This document shows, one piece after another, positions 1 to 5,690 of a stretch of 8,107 bases of DNA. The position numbers and the translations under genes were made by a program. How positions within the stretch are numbered: the first letter of the stretch is position 1; the number at the start of each line of letters is the position of its first letter. The notes below the pieces were generated by a model that saw nothing but the letters and a program-made list of their open reading frames with translations, did not search any database and was not told where the DNA came from. The DNA is from Clostridia bacterium (GTDB taxonomy: Bacteria; Bacillota_A; Clostridia; Oscillospirales; CAG-272): positions 1 through 8,107 of the forward strand of contig JAFQLG010000094.1 in the NCBI GenBank assembly GCA_017414605.1, given 5' to 3'.

Positions 1-1
1 A

Positions 2-1177
2 ATCACCTTCTGGGTTTCGCGTATGATATTCTCGGGAATTGAGCATATGGACGAAAAGCCATTCTCAACCGTATTCATTCACGGTCTTGTACGCGACGCG
101 CAGGGACGCAAGATGTCCAAGTCGCTCGGCAACGGCATAGATCCTCTTGAGGTCATCAAGCAGTACGGCGCGGACGCGCTCCGCTTTGCCCTTGCAACGG
201 GTAACTCGCCCGGAAACGATATGCGTTTCTCCGACGAGAAGATAGAGGCGGCGAGAAACTTTGCAAATAAGCTCTGGAATGCATCGAGATTCGTTCGCAT
301 GAATCTCACAATTGACGAGATAAAGCTTCCCGAGGCGGACAATCTTGCGCTTGAGGATAAATGGATCCTCAACGAGTTCAACGCTCTTTGCGAAAACGTT
401 GTTACAAACCTTGATAATTTCGAGGTAGGTGTTGCTCTCGGCGCTATATACAGCTTTGCATGGGATATCTTCTGCGACTGGTATATTGAGCTTTGTAAGG
501 CGCGCCTCAACGAAAAGGACACCGAGGCAAATGCCGTTTGTCAGAACGTTATAGCATACGTTCTCAGGGGTATCCTCAAGCTGCTCCATCCCTTTATGCC
601 CTTTATCACAGAGGAGATATATCAGGCTCTGCCCCACGAGTGCGAGAGCATTATGATATCCGATTATCCCAAGGCATGCGACAGCCTCGCATTCTCCGAC
701 GATGCCGAGAAGATGACAAAGATCATTGACGCTATCAAGGCTATCCGTACACGCAGAAGCGAAATGAACGTTGCTCCCTCCAAAAAGGCAAAGGTTTACG
801 TTGCAACAAAGTACACCGATATATTTGCAGGCGCTGAGGCTTTCTTCTCCCGTCTTGCATCGGCATCAGAGCTTATCGTTGCCAACGGATTTGCCGAGAG
901 TGAGGTAAGTGCCGACAATGCCGTTCAGATAATCACCGATGCGGCAACTATATTCCTTCCCCTTTCCGACATCATTGATTTTGAAAAGGAAAAGGCTCGT
1001 CTTGAGGGCGAAAAGAAGCGCCTTGAGGGCGAAATTGAGCGAATTGAAAAGAAGCTCTCCAACCAGGGCTTCGTTGCAAAGGCTCCTGCCGCAGTTGTTG
1101 AAGGCGAGCGCGCAAAGATGGCAAAATACCGCGAGAATCTTGAAGGCGTTCTTGCCGCTCTTGCTAAATTAGGCTAA
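2..1177 (+). CDS. valS: Valyl-tRNA synthetase, C-terminal part (5' end cut by window)
   Basis: Cytoplasmic class I aminoacyl-tRNA synthetase that charges tRNA-Val with valine. The frame is open from base 2, so the gene begins upstream; the first ATG visible (base 23) is internal. The KMSKS signature of the class I catalytic core is present at 110-124, in the context GRKMSKSLGNGIDPLEV, which is typical of ValRS. It is followed by the GADALRFALA and NKLWNASRF stretches of the stem-contact and anticodon-binding region. The last ~65 residues form the charged, Lys/Glu-rich coiled-coil arm specific to ValRS, including KKLSNQGFVAKAPAAVVEGE, which touches the tRNA elbow. The gene ends at TAA 1175-1177 without truncation at the 3' side. 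The missing part holds the HIGH motif and editing domain. A hairpin follows 9 nt after the stop. No oddity was seen in what is present. The family assignment is essentially certain. Confidence 0.97.
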   Translation: MTFWVSRMIFSGIEHMDEKPFSTVFIHGLVRDAQGRKMSKSLGNGIDPLEVIKQYGADALRFALATGNSPGNDMRFSDEKIEAARNFANKLWNASRFVRMNLTIDEIKLPEADNLALEDKWILNEFNALCENVVTNLDNFEVGVALGAIYSFAWDIFCDWYIELCKARLNEKDTEANAVCQNVIAYVLRGILKLLHPFMPFITEEIYQALPHECESIMISDYPKACDSLAFSDDAEKMTKIIDAIKAIRTRRSEMNVAPSKKAKVYVATKYTDIFAGAEAFFSRLASASELIVANGFAESEVSADNAVQIITDAATIFLPLSDIIDFEKEKARLEGEKKRLEGEIERIEKKLSNQGFVAKAPAAVVEGERAKMAKYRENLEGVLAALAKLG

Positions 1178-1186
1178 AAAACAAAC

Positions 1187-1221
1187 GGAAAGACGCTTTT
1201 GAATGTCAAAAGCGTCTTTCC
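1187..1221 (+). terminator. Perfect 14-bp hairpin after valS (probable terminator, possibly leaky)
   Basis: The left arm GGAAAGACGCTTTT (1187-1200) and right arm AAAAGCGTCTTTCC (1208-1221) are exact inverted repeats around a 7-nt loop. On the plus strand the stem is followed by CGAAAATTTTATTG, so the T run starts only some 6 nt after the stem and is short, which suggests leaky termination. Read on the minus strand, the same stem is followed directly by GTTTGTTTTTT, a better terminator tail, yet no minus-strand gene points at it. The next gene starts 27 nt downstream. Confidence 0.7.
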
Positions 1222-1248
1222 CGAAAATTTTATTGTTAAAGGTAAAAA

Positions 1249-2076
1249 ATGAAGACCAAATACGTTTTTATCGATATAGACGGTACTCTGGTGGGCTACG
1301 ACTCAAATATCCCCGAGTCCGCACTCAAGGCGCTGACGCTGGCGCAAAAAAACGGACACAAAATGATAATCTGCTCGGGAAGACCCTTGTATATGATCTA
1401 CCCCGAGCTGCTCGGGGCCGTAAAATTCGACGGAATAATCGCATCCGGCGGCGCCTGCGTTGTGGTTGACGGCGAGGTAATTTTTGAAAGTCTTATAGAG
1501 GGCGAGTCACTTAAAACCGTTATAGAGTATTTCAGGCGCGAGGGTATGCACTATCTCGTTCAGTCCAAGGACCTGGCATACGGCGAGGATGCATTCAAAA
1601 GCATCGTTATCCCCGGAATGATAGCCTCGGGCTACAACAAGGAACTTGTGGATCAGGCATACGCGATACTCACCATCGTTGACGACGTAACGAGCGTCAA
1701 GGGGGCCGAGAAGATCTCGTATTTTGCATCTCCCTACTCTCCCGACAAGATATCCGCCGACCTCGGCGACAAATATTACGTTGTGGACTTCAGTGTTGGT
1801 AGCGTAAGTACGTCGCGCTCCTTTGGTGAGCTTAACAATGCCGATGCCACAAAGGCAACGGGTATTGAGCAATATATCAGACACGTTGGCGCCTGCCGCG
1901 AGGACACCGTCGCCATCGGCGACAGCGGCAACGACCTTGAAATGATAAATTATGCGAGATACTCGGTTGCCATGGGCAACGCTACCGAGCCTATAAAGGC
2001 CGCCGCCGACTTCATTACCACCGACGTCGACAAGGACGGAATATATAACGCGTTCTTAAAGCTTGGGCTTATTTAG
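1249..2076 (+). CDS. Cof-type HAD-IIB family phosphatase
   Basis: A 275-residue cytoplasmic haloacid-dehalogenase-like hydrolase, probably removing phosphate from a sugar phosphate, nucleotide or pyridoxal-type metabolite; the substrate cannot be read from the sequence. All HAD core motifs are visible: motif I FIDIDGT with nucleophile Asp9 and acid/base Asp11, motif II Ser43 in CSGRP, motif III Lys202 in ADATKATG, and motif IV GDSGND at 224-229 for Mg2+ binding. The region between about residues 85 and 185 fits the C2B cap of the Cof subfamily, and the end (AADFITTD then DGIYNAFLKLG) is typical. The length matches the family (~270). The ATG at 1249 has AAAGGT 5 nt upstream. Only 27 nt separate it from the valS hairpin, so there is no room for a separate promoter after that hairpin. 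It may be expressed by read-through or from a promoter inside valS. It ends just before a bidirectional terminator. Confidence 0.93.
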   Translation: MKTKYVFIDIDGTLVGYDSNIPESALKALTLAQKNGHKMIICSGRPLYMIYPELLGAVKFDGIIASGGACVVVDGEVIFESLIEGESLKTVIEYFRREGMHYLVQSKDLAYGEDAFKSIVIPGMIASGYNKELVDQAYAILTIVDDVTSVKGAEKISYFASPYSPDKISADLGDKYYVVDFSVGSVSTSRSFGELNNADATKATGIEQYIRHVGACREDTVAIGDSGNDLEMINYARYSVAMGNATEPIKAAADFITTDVDKDGIYNAFLKLGLI

Positions 2077-2082
2077 AAGAAT

Positions 2083-2110
2083 AAAAACGGCTGTTGATAC
2101 AGCCGTTTTT
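2083..2110. terminator. Bidirectional intrinsic terminator between convergent transcripts
   Basis: An exact 12-bp inverted repeat, AAAAACGGCTGT (2083-2094) and ACAGCCGTTTTT (2099-2110), encloses a TGAT loop. The plus strand continues TTATTTT, and the minus strand reads GCCGTTTTTATT after the stem. It lies 6 nt after the HAD stop codon, and its T tract runs straight into the minus-strand VTT stop codon (2111-2113). It therefore probably ends both transcripts. Confidence 0.93.
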
Positions 2111-2848
2111 TTATTTTCCTTCGTTTCGCTTTTCCATGTATTTATTGAGCTTGTATGCGCCAAAGAACAGTCCCGCTACCACGACGGCGAATATCACTCC
2201 CACCACGAGCCAATGCCATATGGTTGTAAATTTGTCAAACGGTATAAAGGAAAGACCGAACACTATGGTTGCAACGCCTATTCCTCTGCCCACCACGATG
2301 GACGGCACGAACCACGCCATGCTCATCTTCATAGTTCCCGCTATCATGACCAGCGCGTCGTCGGGAAAGGCGGGAAACATCATCATAAGCGGAAAAAATG
2401 CCGTTCCCTTGTTTCGCAAAAGCTTTGATGCTCGCTCGCTATCCTGCTTGCCCAGGAACTTTTCGCAGAGCTTGTAGCCACCAAAGCGACCCGCAATGTA
2501 CATAACAAGGCTGGAGAGCAAAACTCCCACAAAGGCTACAGTAAATGCCACAAAGGGATCACCCTCATAAAGCGTTTGTATCACTACGATAAACGCCATG
2601 GATGCGCCCGGCACAAAACACAAAAGCGTTGTGAAAATAACCTCTATAAGTACGACCAGGACATATCCGAACCAGGAGTTCTTGAATGCATCAAATATAC
2701 TTACGTTGAACTGCATTCCGTCCTCGAAATAGATTATTCCGCATGCCCAGAATATGAGCATTGATATAAGCGATACCCCAATGAATACACCGAGCACCAG
2801 CGCGCCGTTCAGTATCATATTCCTGTACTTTTCAAAGAATTTTTTCAC
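2111..2848 (-). CDS. VTT-domain (TVP38/TMEM64-type, DedA-related) membrane protein
   Basis: A 245-residue polytopic inner-membrane protein. Hydrophobic segments lie near residues 13-37, 60-92, 98-119, 150-171, 180-203 and 211-234. The central part carries the VTT (SNARE-associated/DedA-like) pattern: Gly-rich GRFGGYKL after a membrane segment, a cytosolic stretch rich in charged residues (FLGKQDSERASKLLRNKG), the re-entrant FPAFPDDALVMIAGTMKM, then GRGIG. DedA and TVP38 relatives are linked to lipid scrambling or undecaprenyl-phosphate recycling and to membrane homeostasis; the substrate here is unknown. The start codon is GTG at 2846-2848, chosen because AGGGGAA (2854-2860) sits 5 nt upstream; the next Met is residue 11. 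It begins 18 nt after the queT stop, so it is probably the last cistron of the folT-folC-queT operon. No functional link to queuosine is evident. Confidence 0.85.
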   Translation of the reverse strand: MKKFFEKYRNMILNGALVLGVFIGVSLISMLIFWACGIIYFEDGMQFNVSIFDAFKNSWFGYVLVVLIEVIFTTLLCFVPGASMAFIVVIQTLYEGDPFVAFTVAFVGVLLSSLVMYIAGRFGGYKLCEKFLGKQDSERASKLLRNKGTAFFPLMMMFPAFPDDALVMIAGTMKMSMAWFVPSIVVGRGIGVATIVFGLSFIPFDKFTTIWHWLVVGVIFAVVVAGLFFGAYKLNKYMEKRNEGK

Positions 2849-2866
2849 GTTTGTTCCCCTATGTAT

Positions 2867-3394
2867 TTATAAAAATCGTTTCAATACGCGCTCACTTGAG
2901 CCAAGCAATATACTGCCAAGCACACCGCAAGAGATTACCTCGCCTATGAAAACAGTCACGGCGTAAAACGGGATTATTTCCCACGTCTGAGCGTCGGGTG
3001 CGGTATAGCAAACGTATATCACAAGGCTCACTATAACCGTATTTGCCAGAATGTTTGGCAAATGCCAAAGCCATTTTGCCGCTCTGCCGCCGTTTTTACC
3101 TATCAAATACGCGCCAAGCGCTCCTATCAGCGTTGCTACGGGCCCCAGAGCGATATCAAGCGGCGCGCAGCCCGTCAGAATATTGGCGAGCAGACAGCCA
3201 ACCGTCATTCCGGGTATCGCAGCTGGTGTCATGAATGCCAAGGCACACAAGGACTCCGAAAATCGAATCTGAATCGCACCCTTGTCAAGTCCCAAGAACA
3301 TTGCAATATACGTTAAAGCCACGTACAAAGCCGCGATCAGTGCCGCCGTGCATAAAAATTGCACGCGCACAATACTTTTTGTTTGTTTTTTCAT
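2867..3394 (-). CDS. queT: QueT family ECF transporter S component (queuosine precursor uptake)
   Basis: A 175-residue integral membrane substrate-binding (S) component of an energy-coupling factor transporter, of the QueT family (COG4708), which takes up a queuosine precursor, probably preQ1 or preQ0. About six membrane segments are visible. Family signatures include GAIQIRFSESL (39-49), TPAAIPGMTVGCLLAN (56-71), GCAPLDIALGPVATL (75-89) and a conserved FIGEVISCG near the end (149-157). The ATG at 3392-3394 is chosen with GGAAAAG (3398-3404) upstream. A GTG 93 nt further upstream is in frame, but it lies inside the riboswitch aptamer and is rejected. Family lengths (~160-175) agree with the short form. 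No EcfA or EcfT genes are nearby, so it presumably uses a shared energy module. A preQ1-I type aptamer in its leader supports the substrate assignment. It sits between folC and the VTT gene on the same strand. Confidence 0.9.
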   Translation of the reverse strand: MKKQTKSIVRVQFLCTAALIAALYVALTYIAMFLGLDKGAIQIRFSESLCALAFMTPAAIPGMTVGCLLANILTGCAPLDIALGPVATLIGALGAYLIGKNGGRAAKWLWHLPNILANTVIVSLVIYVCYTAPDAQTWEIIPFYAVTVFIGEVISCGVLGSILLGSSERVLKRFL

Positions 3395-3404
3395 TTTCTT
3401 TTCC

Positions 3405-3447
3405 GACAGAGTGTCTCTCTGCCCATTGACAAGCGAAGTTGTCAATG
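3405..3447 (-). promoter_or_regulatory. Two back-to-back hairpins between preQ1 aptamer and queT start (expression platform)
   Basis: Reading the minus strand, hairpin 1 is CATTGACAA, loop CTTCGC, TTGTCAATG (3447-3424; 9 bp, perfect). Hairpin 2 is GGCAGAG, loop AGACA, CTCTGTC (3423-3405; 7 bp with one G-U). There is no base between them, and hairpin 1 begins one base below the aptamer's terminal GGG. Neither is followed by a U tract, so they are not ordinary intrinsic terminators. The ribosome-binding site GGAAAAG follows hairpin 2 directly. This suggests control of translation or of RNA stability, but the mechanism is inferred. Confidence 0.6.
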
Positions 3448-3488
3448 CCCTTAGTTTTGTTTTTGGTGAGGAGGTTTTCGAACTCACC
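3448..3488 (-). ncRNA. preQ1-I type riboswitch aptamer in queT leader
   Basis: On the minus strand the P1 stem is GGTGAG (3488-3483) paired with CTCACC (3470-3465). It encloses a 12-nt loop, TTCGAAAACCTC, that begins with the conserved UUC. Then comes the A-rich tail AAAAACAAAACTAAGG. The tail's AGG can pair with CCT in the loop to form the H-type pseudoknot P2. Stem size, loop size and the AAAACUAAGG end match the class I preQ1 aptamer, and the downstream gene is queT, a known target of preQ1 riboswitches. The aptamer begins only 9 nt after the folC stop codon, so it is internal to the operon; I see no convincing promoter in the last part of folC. Confidence 0.87.
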
Positions 3489-3497
3489 TATTACTTT

Positions 3498-4775
3498 TTA
3501 TTTCACGCAGTTTTTTACTGCCTTAAATACCTCTGAATACATATAAAGCGAGCCGAGGCTTACTATGGGAGCGCCGCTCGATTTTGCCTGCTCTATCGCT
3601 CTGTTCACTGCCTCGCCTACCGATGCGCAGGCATAGGAATCAACGCCAAGTCCGGCAAATACATCAGCATAATCCTCTGCCGGAAGCGCCCTGGGATTCT
3701 CTGGCGTTATGCAGAAAACGGTATTGGCAATGCTCGCTATTCTTTGCGCCATGTATCTATAATCCTTGTCAGCCATTACCCCCGTTATCACGACGACCTT
3801 ACCTTCACCGAAATAGCACTTTATACTATCAACCGCGCCGTCAATTCCCTCCGGGTTATGTCCGCCGTCGGCAATTACGAGAGGCTCTTTATTGATTATC
3901 TCAAATCTCGACGGCCAGCTGACATTTTCAAGTCCGCTCCGAACTGCGCCGTCGGAAATCTCATAGCCTAAGCTATTCAAAATATCAACTGCGCAAAGCA
4001 CGTTTGTCGCATTCTCGGGCTGATAGCTGCCGAGCAGAGATAATTTGAGGTCTTTTCTCTGCTTATAGTCAAAAACAGTTCCGCCAAGCGACATCTCATT
4101 TACTTTGAGAGTTTCTCGCTCTACATAATGGATATCGGCGCCCTCTTGACGCGCCTTTTGAGCAATTACACATTCGGCGCTCTTGTCACTTCCGCACCAT
4201 AGGATTGGAGTTCCCTTTTTGATGATTCCCGCCTTCTCCGCGGCTATCTTTTCGGGCGTATCGCCTAAAATGGACGTATGGTCGAGGGCTATACCCGTTA
4301 TGACCGACAAAACAGAGCTTTTTATAACGTTGGTCGCGTCAAGTCTGCCGCCAAGACCGCATTCAAGCACCACAACGTCACAGCTGTGTCTTGCAAAATA
4401 AAGGAACGCTAAAACCGTTATAAGCTCAAACTCGGTTGGCTTATCCTGCATGGCGTCGGCATAGGGCTTTACGTACTCGACAAGCTCGCAAAGCTCGTCG
4501 TTTGAGATATTCTCGCCGTCGATCCTCATTCGCTCGTTGAATTCGACGATATAGGGCGAGGTGAAAAGCCCCACCTTATAGCCTGCCGCACGCAGAACAC
4601 TGTCCGTCATAGCACAGAACGAGCCCTTACCGTTAGTTCCCGCAACGTGTATGAATTTAAGCTTATCCTGCGGATCGCCAACCGCCGCGCACAACTCTTT
4701 TACGCGGTCAAGTCCGGGCTTGCAAAACACCCAATTTACCGAATGTATATATTCTAAAGCTTGCTCGTAATTCAT
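3498..4775 (-). CDS. folC: Folylpolyglutamate synthase / dihydrofolate synthase
   Basis: A 425-residue cytoplasmic Mur-ligase-family enzyme. It uses ATP to add glutamate to folates (and perhaps to dihydropteroate), trapping them in the cell and making them better cofactors. Visible motifs, in order: the P-loop HVAGTNGKGS (43-52), FTSPYIVEFNERMRIDG (71-87), LECGLGGRLDATN (137-149), DHTSILG (165-171), EKAGIIKKG (180-188, with the Lys that is usually carbamylated), WPSRFE (287-292), DGGHNPEG (303-310) and TGVMADKDY (331-339). The length is normal for the family. The start ATG 4773-4775 follows the folT stop after one base, and GGAGA (4784-4788) inside the folT end serves as its ribosome-binding site, so the two are translationally close and surely co-transcribed. 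Pairing with a folate importer under a THF riboswitch suggests a salvage role here. Whether it also has dihydrofolate synthase activity cannot be told. Confidence 0.96.
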   Translation of the reverse strand: MNYEQALEYIHSVNWVFCKPGLDRVKELCAAVGDPQDKLKFIHVAGTNGKGSFCAMTDSVLRAAGYKVGLFTSPYIVEFNERMRIDGENISNDELCELVEYVKPYADAMQDKPTEFELITVLAFLYFARHSCDVVVLECGLGGRLDATNVIKSSVLSVITGIALDHTSILGDTPEKIAAEKAGIIKKGTPILWCGSDKSAECVIAQKARQEGADIHYVERETLKVNEMSLGGTVFDYKQRKDLKLSLLGSYQPENATNVLCAVDILNSLGYEISDGAVRSGLENVSWPSRFEIINKEPLVIADGGHNPEGIDGAVDSIKCYFGEGKVVVITGVMADKDYRYMAQRIASIANTVFCITPENPRALPAEDYADVFAGLGVDSYACASVGEAVNRAIEQAKSSGAPIVSLGSLYMYSEVFKAVKNCVK

Positions 4776-4776
4776 A

Positions 4777-5328
4777 TCAGTATTCTCCGTCGATAAGCTT
4801 ACGCACCGTTGAATTCTTATACATAAGGCACATAAGAATTATCTCAATGGGCGCTATCACAAGATACATAGGCACGCGCCATAGCACCGCCCAGCTATAA
4901 AAGGCAAAAAGGCCTATCGGCTTTATTATCATCGAGCCCACAACGTGCGCTGCGACTGCGGGAGCTATAATTCGCGCAAATCCTTTTTTCTTAAATGCGT
5001 ATTTTGCCAGAAGTCCCGAAACGACACCCACCGATGCCGCACCTACGGTAACGATAAGGTTTATGGGATATGCCTGACCCGACAAAAAATAGCTGATTAT
5101 ATCGGTTGCCGCACCTACCGCGCCGCCCGCCAAGGGACCGAACATTATGCCTGCCAAAATAATAGGCAGGTTTTCAAAGGTTATGCGGAAAAGTCCGCCC
5201 CCAAAATTCAGAAGGCTTTTGCAAAAGATACCTATGACTACACTCATTGCAGTCAGCATTGCCGCCATGACCAATGCCTTTATGCTACGAAAAAGGCTCA
5301 GATTGCTGTTTTCTCTTGTTTTTTTCAT
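4777..5328 (-). CDS. folT: Folate ECF transporter S component (FolT)
   Basis: A 183-residue membrane S component that binds folate and delivers it to a shared EcfA-EcfA'-EcfT module. The protein has about six hydrophobic segments. Conserved stretches of the FolT family are visible: FRITFENLPIILAG (47-60), FGPLAGGAVGAATDIISY (63-80), YPINLIVTVG (87-96), and the C-terminal WRVPMYLVIAPIE (150-162). The start is ATG 5326-5328 with strong AGGAGA (5336-5341) upstream. A longer in-frame reading to 5475 would run through the THF aptamer and adds a non-conserved soluble tail, so it is rejected. It is the first cistron after the THF riboswitch and is followed after one base by folC, so folate import and retention are produced together. 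No energy-module genes lie in the window. Other ECF S families are less likely given the riboswitch and folC context. Confidence 0.93.
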   Translation of the reverse strand: MKKTRENSNLSLFRSIKALVMAAMLTAMSVVIGIFCKSLLNFGGGLFRITFENLPIILAGIMFGPLAGGAVGAATDIISYFLSGQAYPINLIVTVGAASVGVVSGLLAKYAFKKKGFARIIAPAVAAHVVGSMIIKPIGLFAFYSWAVLWRVPMYLVIAPIEIILMCLMYKNSTVRKLIDGEY

Positions 5329-5335
5329 AAAAAAA

Positions 5336-5367
5336 TCTCCTTTCCTCACAAGCATATGGCAGGAAAG
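5336..5367 (-). promoter_or_regulatory. Possible ribosome-site sequestering hairpin before folT
   Basis: On the minus strand CTTTCCT (5367-5361) is exactly complementary to AGGAAAG (5346-5340), whose last G is the first base of the GGAG core of the folT ribosome-binding site. Just upstream, TCCTT (5372-5368) could alternatively pair with AAGGA (5393-5389), giving a competing fold. This fits translational control by the THF riboswitch, but it is a reading of complementarity only. Confidence 0.45.
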
Positions 5368-5401
5368 AAGGATTTCAAGAAAAACGATTCCTTTGCCGTA
5401 T

Positions 5402-5499
5402 GAAGCGGGATGCAAGACTCTGACCGCGGAATCATCTTCCTTCGTCCGACCGGCAACTCCCCGTCCCGTCGGCACTTTACGCCAAGGTCTTTACTCTTC
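5402..5499 (-). ncRNA. Tetrahydrofolate (THF) riboswitch aptamer
   Basis: Read on the minus strand, the elements of the THF aptamer appear in order: P1 GAAG/CTTC (5499-5496 with 5405-5402), the AGTA internal loop, P2 AAGAC/GTCTT, the conserved GGCGTAAAGTGCC junction, P3 CCGAC/GTCGG capped by a G-rich loop, ACGAAG leading to a GGAA/TTCC P4, GCGGT, and the TTGCATCCCG strand. The long-range pseudoknot is preserved: CGGGA in the P3 loop can pair with TCCCG. Compared with the usual GGAUG/CAUCC pairing, the register differs but the two sides still match. It starts about 28 nt after the predicted transcription start and lies upstream of folT, the best known target of this class. Confidence 0.94.
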
Positions 5500-5502
5500 T
5501 TT

Positions 5503-5520
5503 CGCGCACGTAAGCGCGCG
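5503..5520 (-). promoter_or_regulatory. GC-rich hairpin at the 5' end of the folT leader
   Basis: On the minus strand CGCGCGC, loop TTAC, GTGCGCG forms a 7-bp stem (one G-U). It sits between the predicted transcription start (~5527) and the THF aptamer. It may protect the 5' end of the message or insulate aptamer folding; it has no terminator tail. Confidence 0.6.
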
Positions 5521-5533
5521 ACTAACAAATAAT

Positions 5534-5561
5534 ATTATACCACTCTTTGCGCCTTTGTCAA
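5534..5561 (-). promoter_or_regulatory. Sigma-70 type promoter of folT-folC-queT-VTT operon
   Basis: On the minus strand a perfect -35 TTGACA (5561-5556) and a perfect -10 TATAAT (5539-5534) are separated by 16 nt. Transcription should begin near 5527, giving a ~200-nt leader that contains the whole THF riboswitch. The full match to consensus implies a strong promoter held down by the riboswitch. Confidence 0.9.
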
Positions 5562-5608
5562 GGGGGCTTTTGATATTACTCTTTTTTTATAAAAATTTCC
5601 CGGAGCCG

Positions 5609-5637
5609 TTGAAATCAAGTTGATATTATGATATAAT
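5609..5637 (+). promoter_or_regulatory. Extended -10 promoter of the MBOAT-DHHW operon
   Basis: TTGAAA (5609-5614) and TATAAT (5632-5637) are spaced by 17 nt, and the -10 is preceded by TGA, giving the extended TGnTATAAT form. Transcription should begin near 5644, about 47 nt before the MBOAT start codon. The divergent folT promoter lies 47 nt away. No operator-like repeat is apparent between them. Confidence 0.82.
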
Positions 5638-5690
5638 TATCTTGTTGCAAATTTTAACTGATCTTCTCGGCAAAAAGAGGTTTTATATAT

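Noticed and set aside
65..637. 190-residue open frame on the minus strand inside valS
   Set aside because: It lies antisense to a strongly conserved ValRS coding region with no ribosome site or recognisable domain; it reflects codon bias on the opposite strand.
1507..1884. 125-residue open frame antisense to the HAD phosphatase
   Set aside because: The sense frame carries all HAD motifs. The antisense product shows no family features.
2094..2477. Overlapping plus-strand frames opposite the VTT gene
   Set aside because: They start inside the terminator and mirror a coding region with clear membrane-protein character on the minus strand.
3395..3427. Tiny minus-strand frame (11 codons, starting MGRETLCRK) whose TGA overlaps the queT ATG, a possible leader peptide
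   Set aside because: Its ATG lies in the 3' arm of a perfect hairpin and has no ribosome site at a workable distance. The overlap is likely chance, given the A-rich start region.
3439..3444. TTGACA on the minus strand in the queT leader, considered as a -35 box
   Set aside because: No acceptable -10 sequence is found 16-18 nt downstream, and the hexamer is explained as part of the 9-bp hairpin arm.
3515..3529. Small GCAGT-AAAAA-ACTGC hairpin (minus strand) at the end of folC, considered as a terminator before the preQ1 switch
   Set aside because: The stem is only 5 bp and no U tract follows; it lies in the folC C-terminal codons.
5147..5623. 158-residue plus-strand frame opposite folT and its leader
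   Set aside because: It spans the THF aptamer and the folT promoter region in antisense and ends before the plus promoter; there is no promoter or ribosome site for it.
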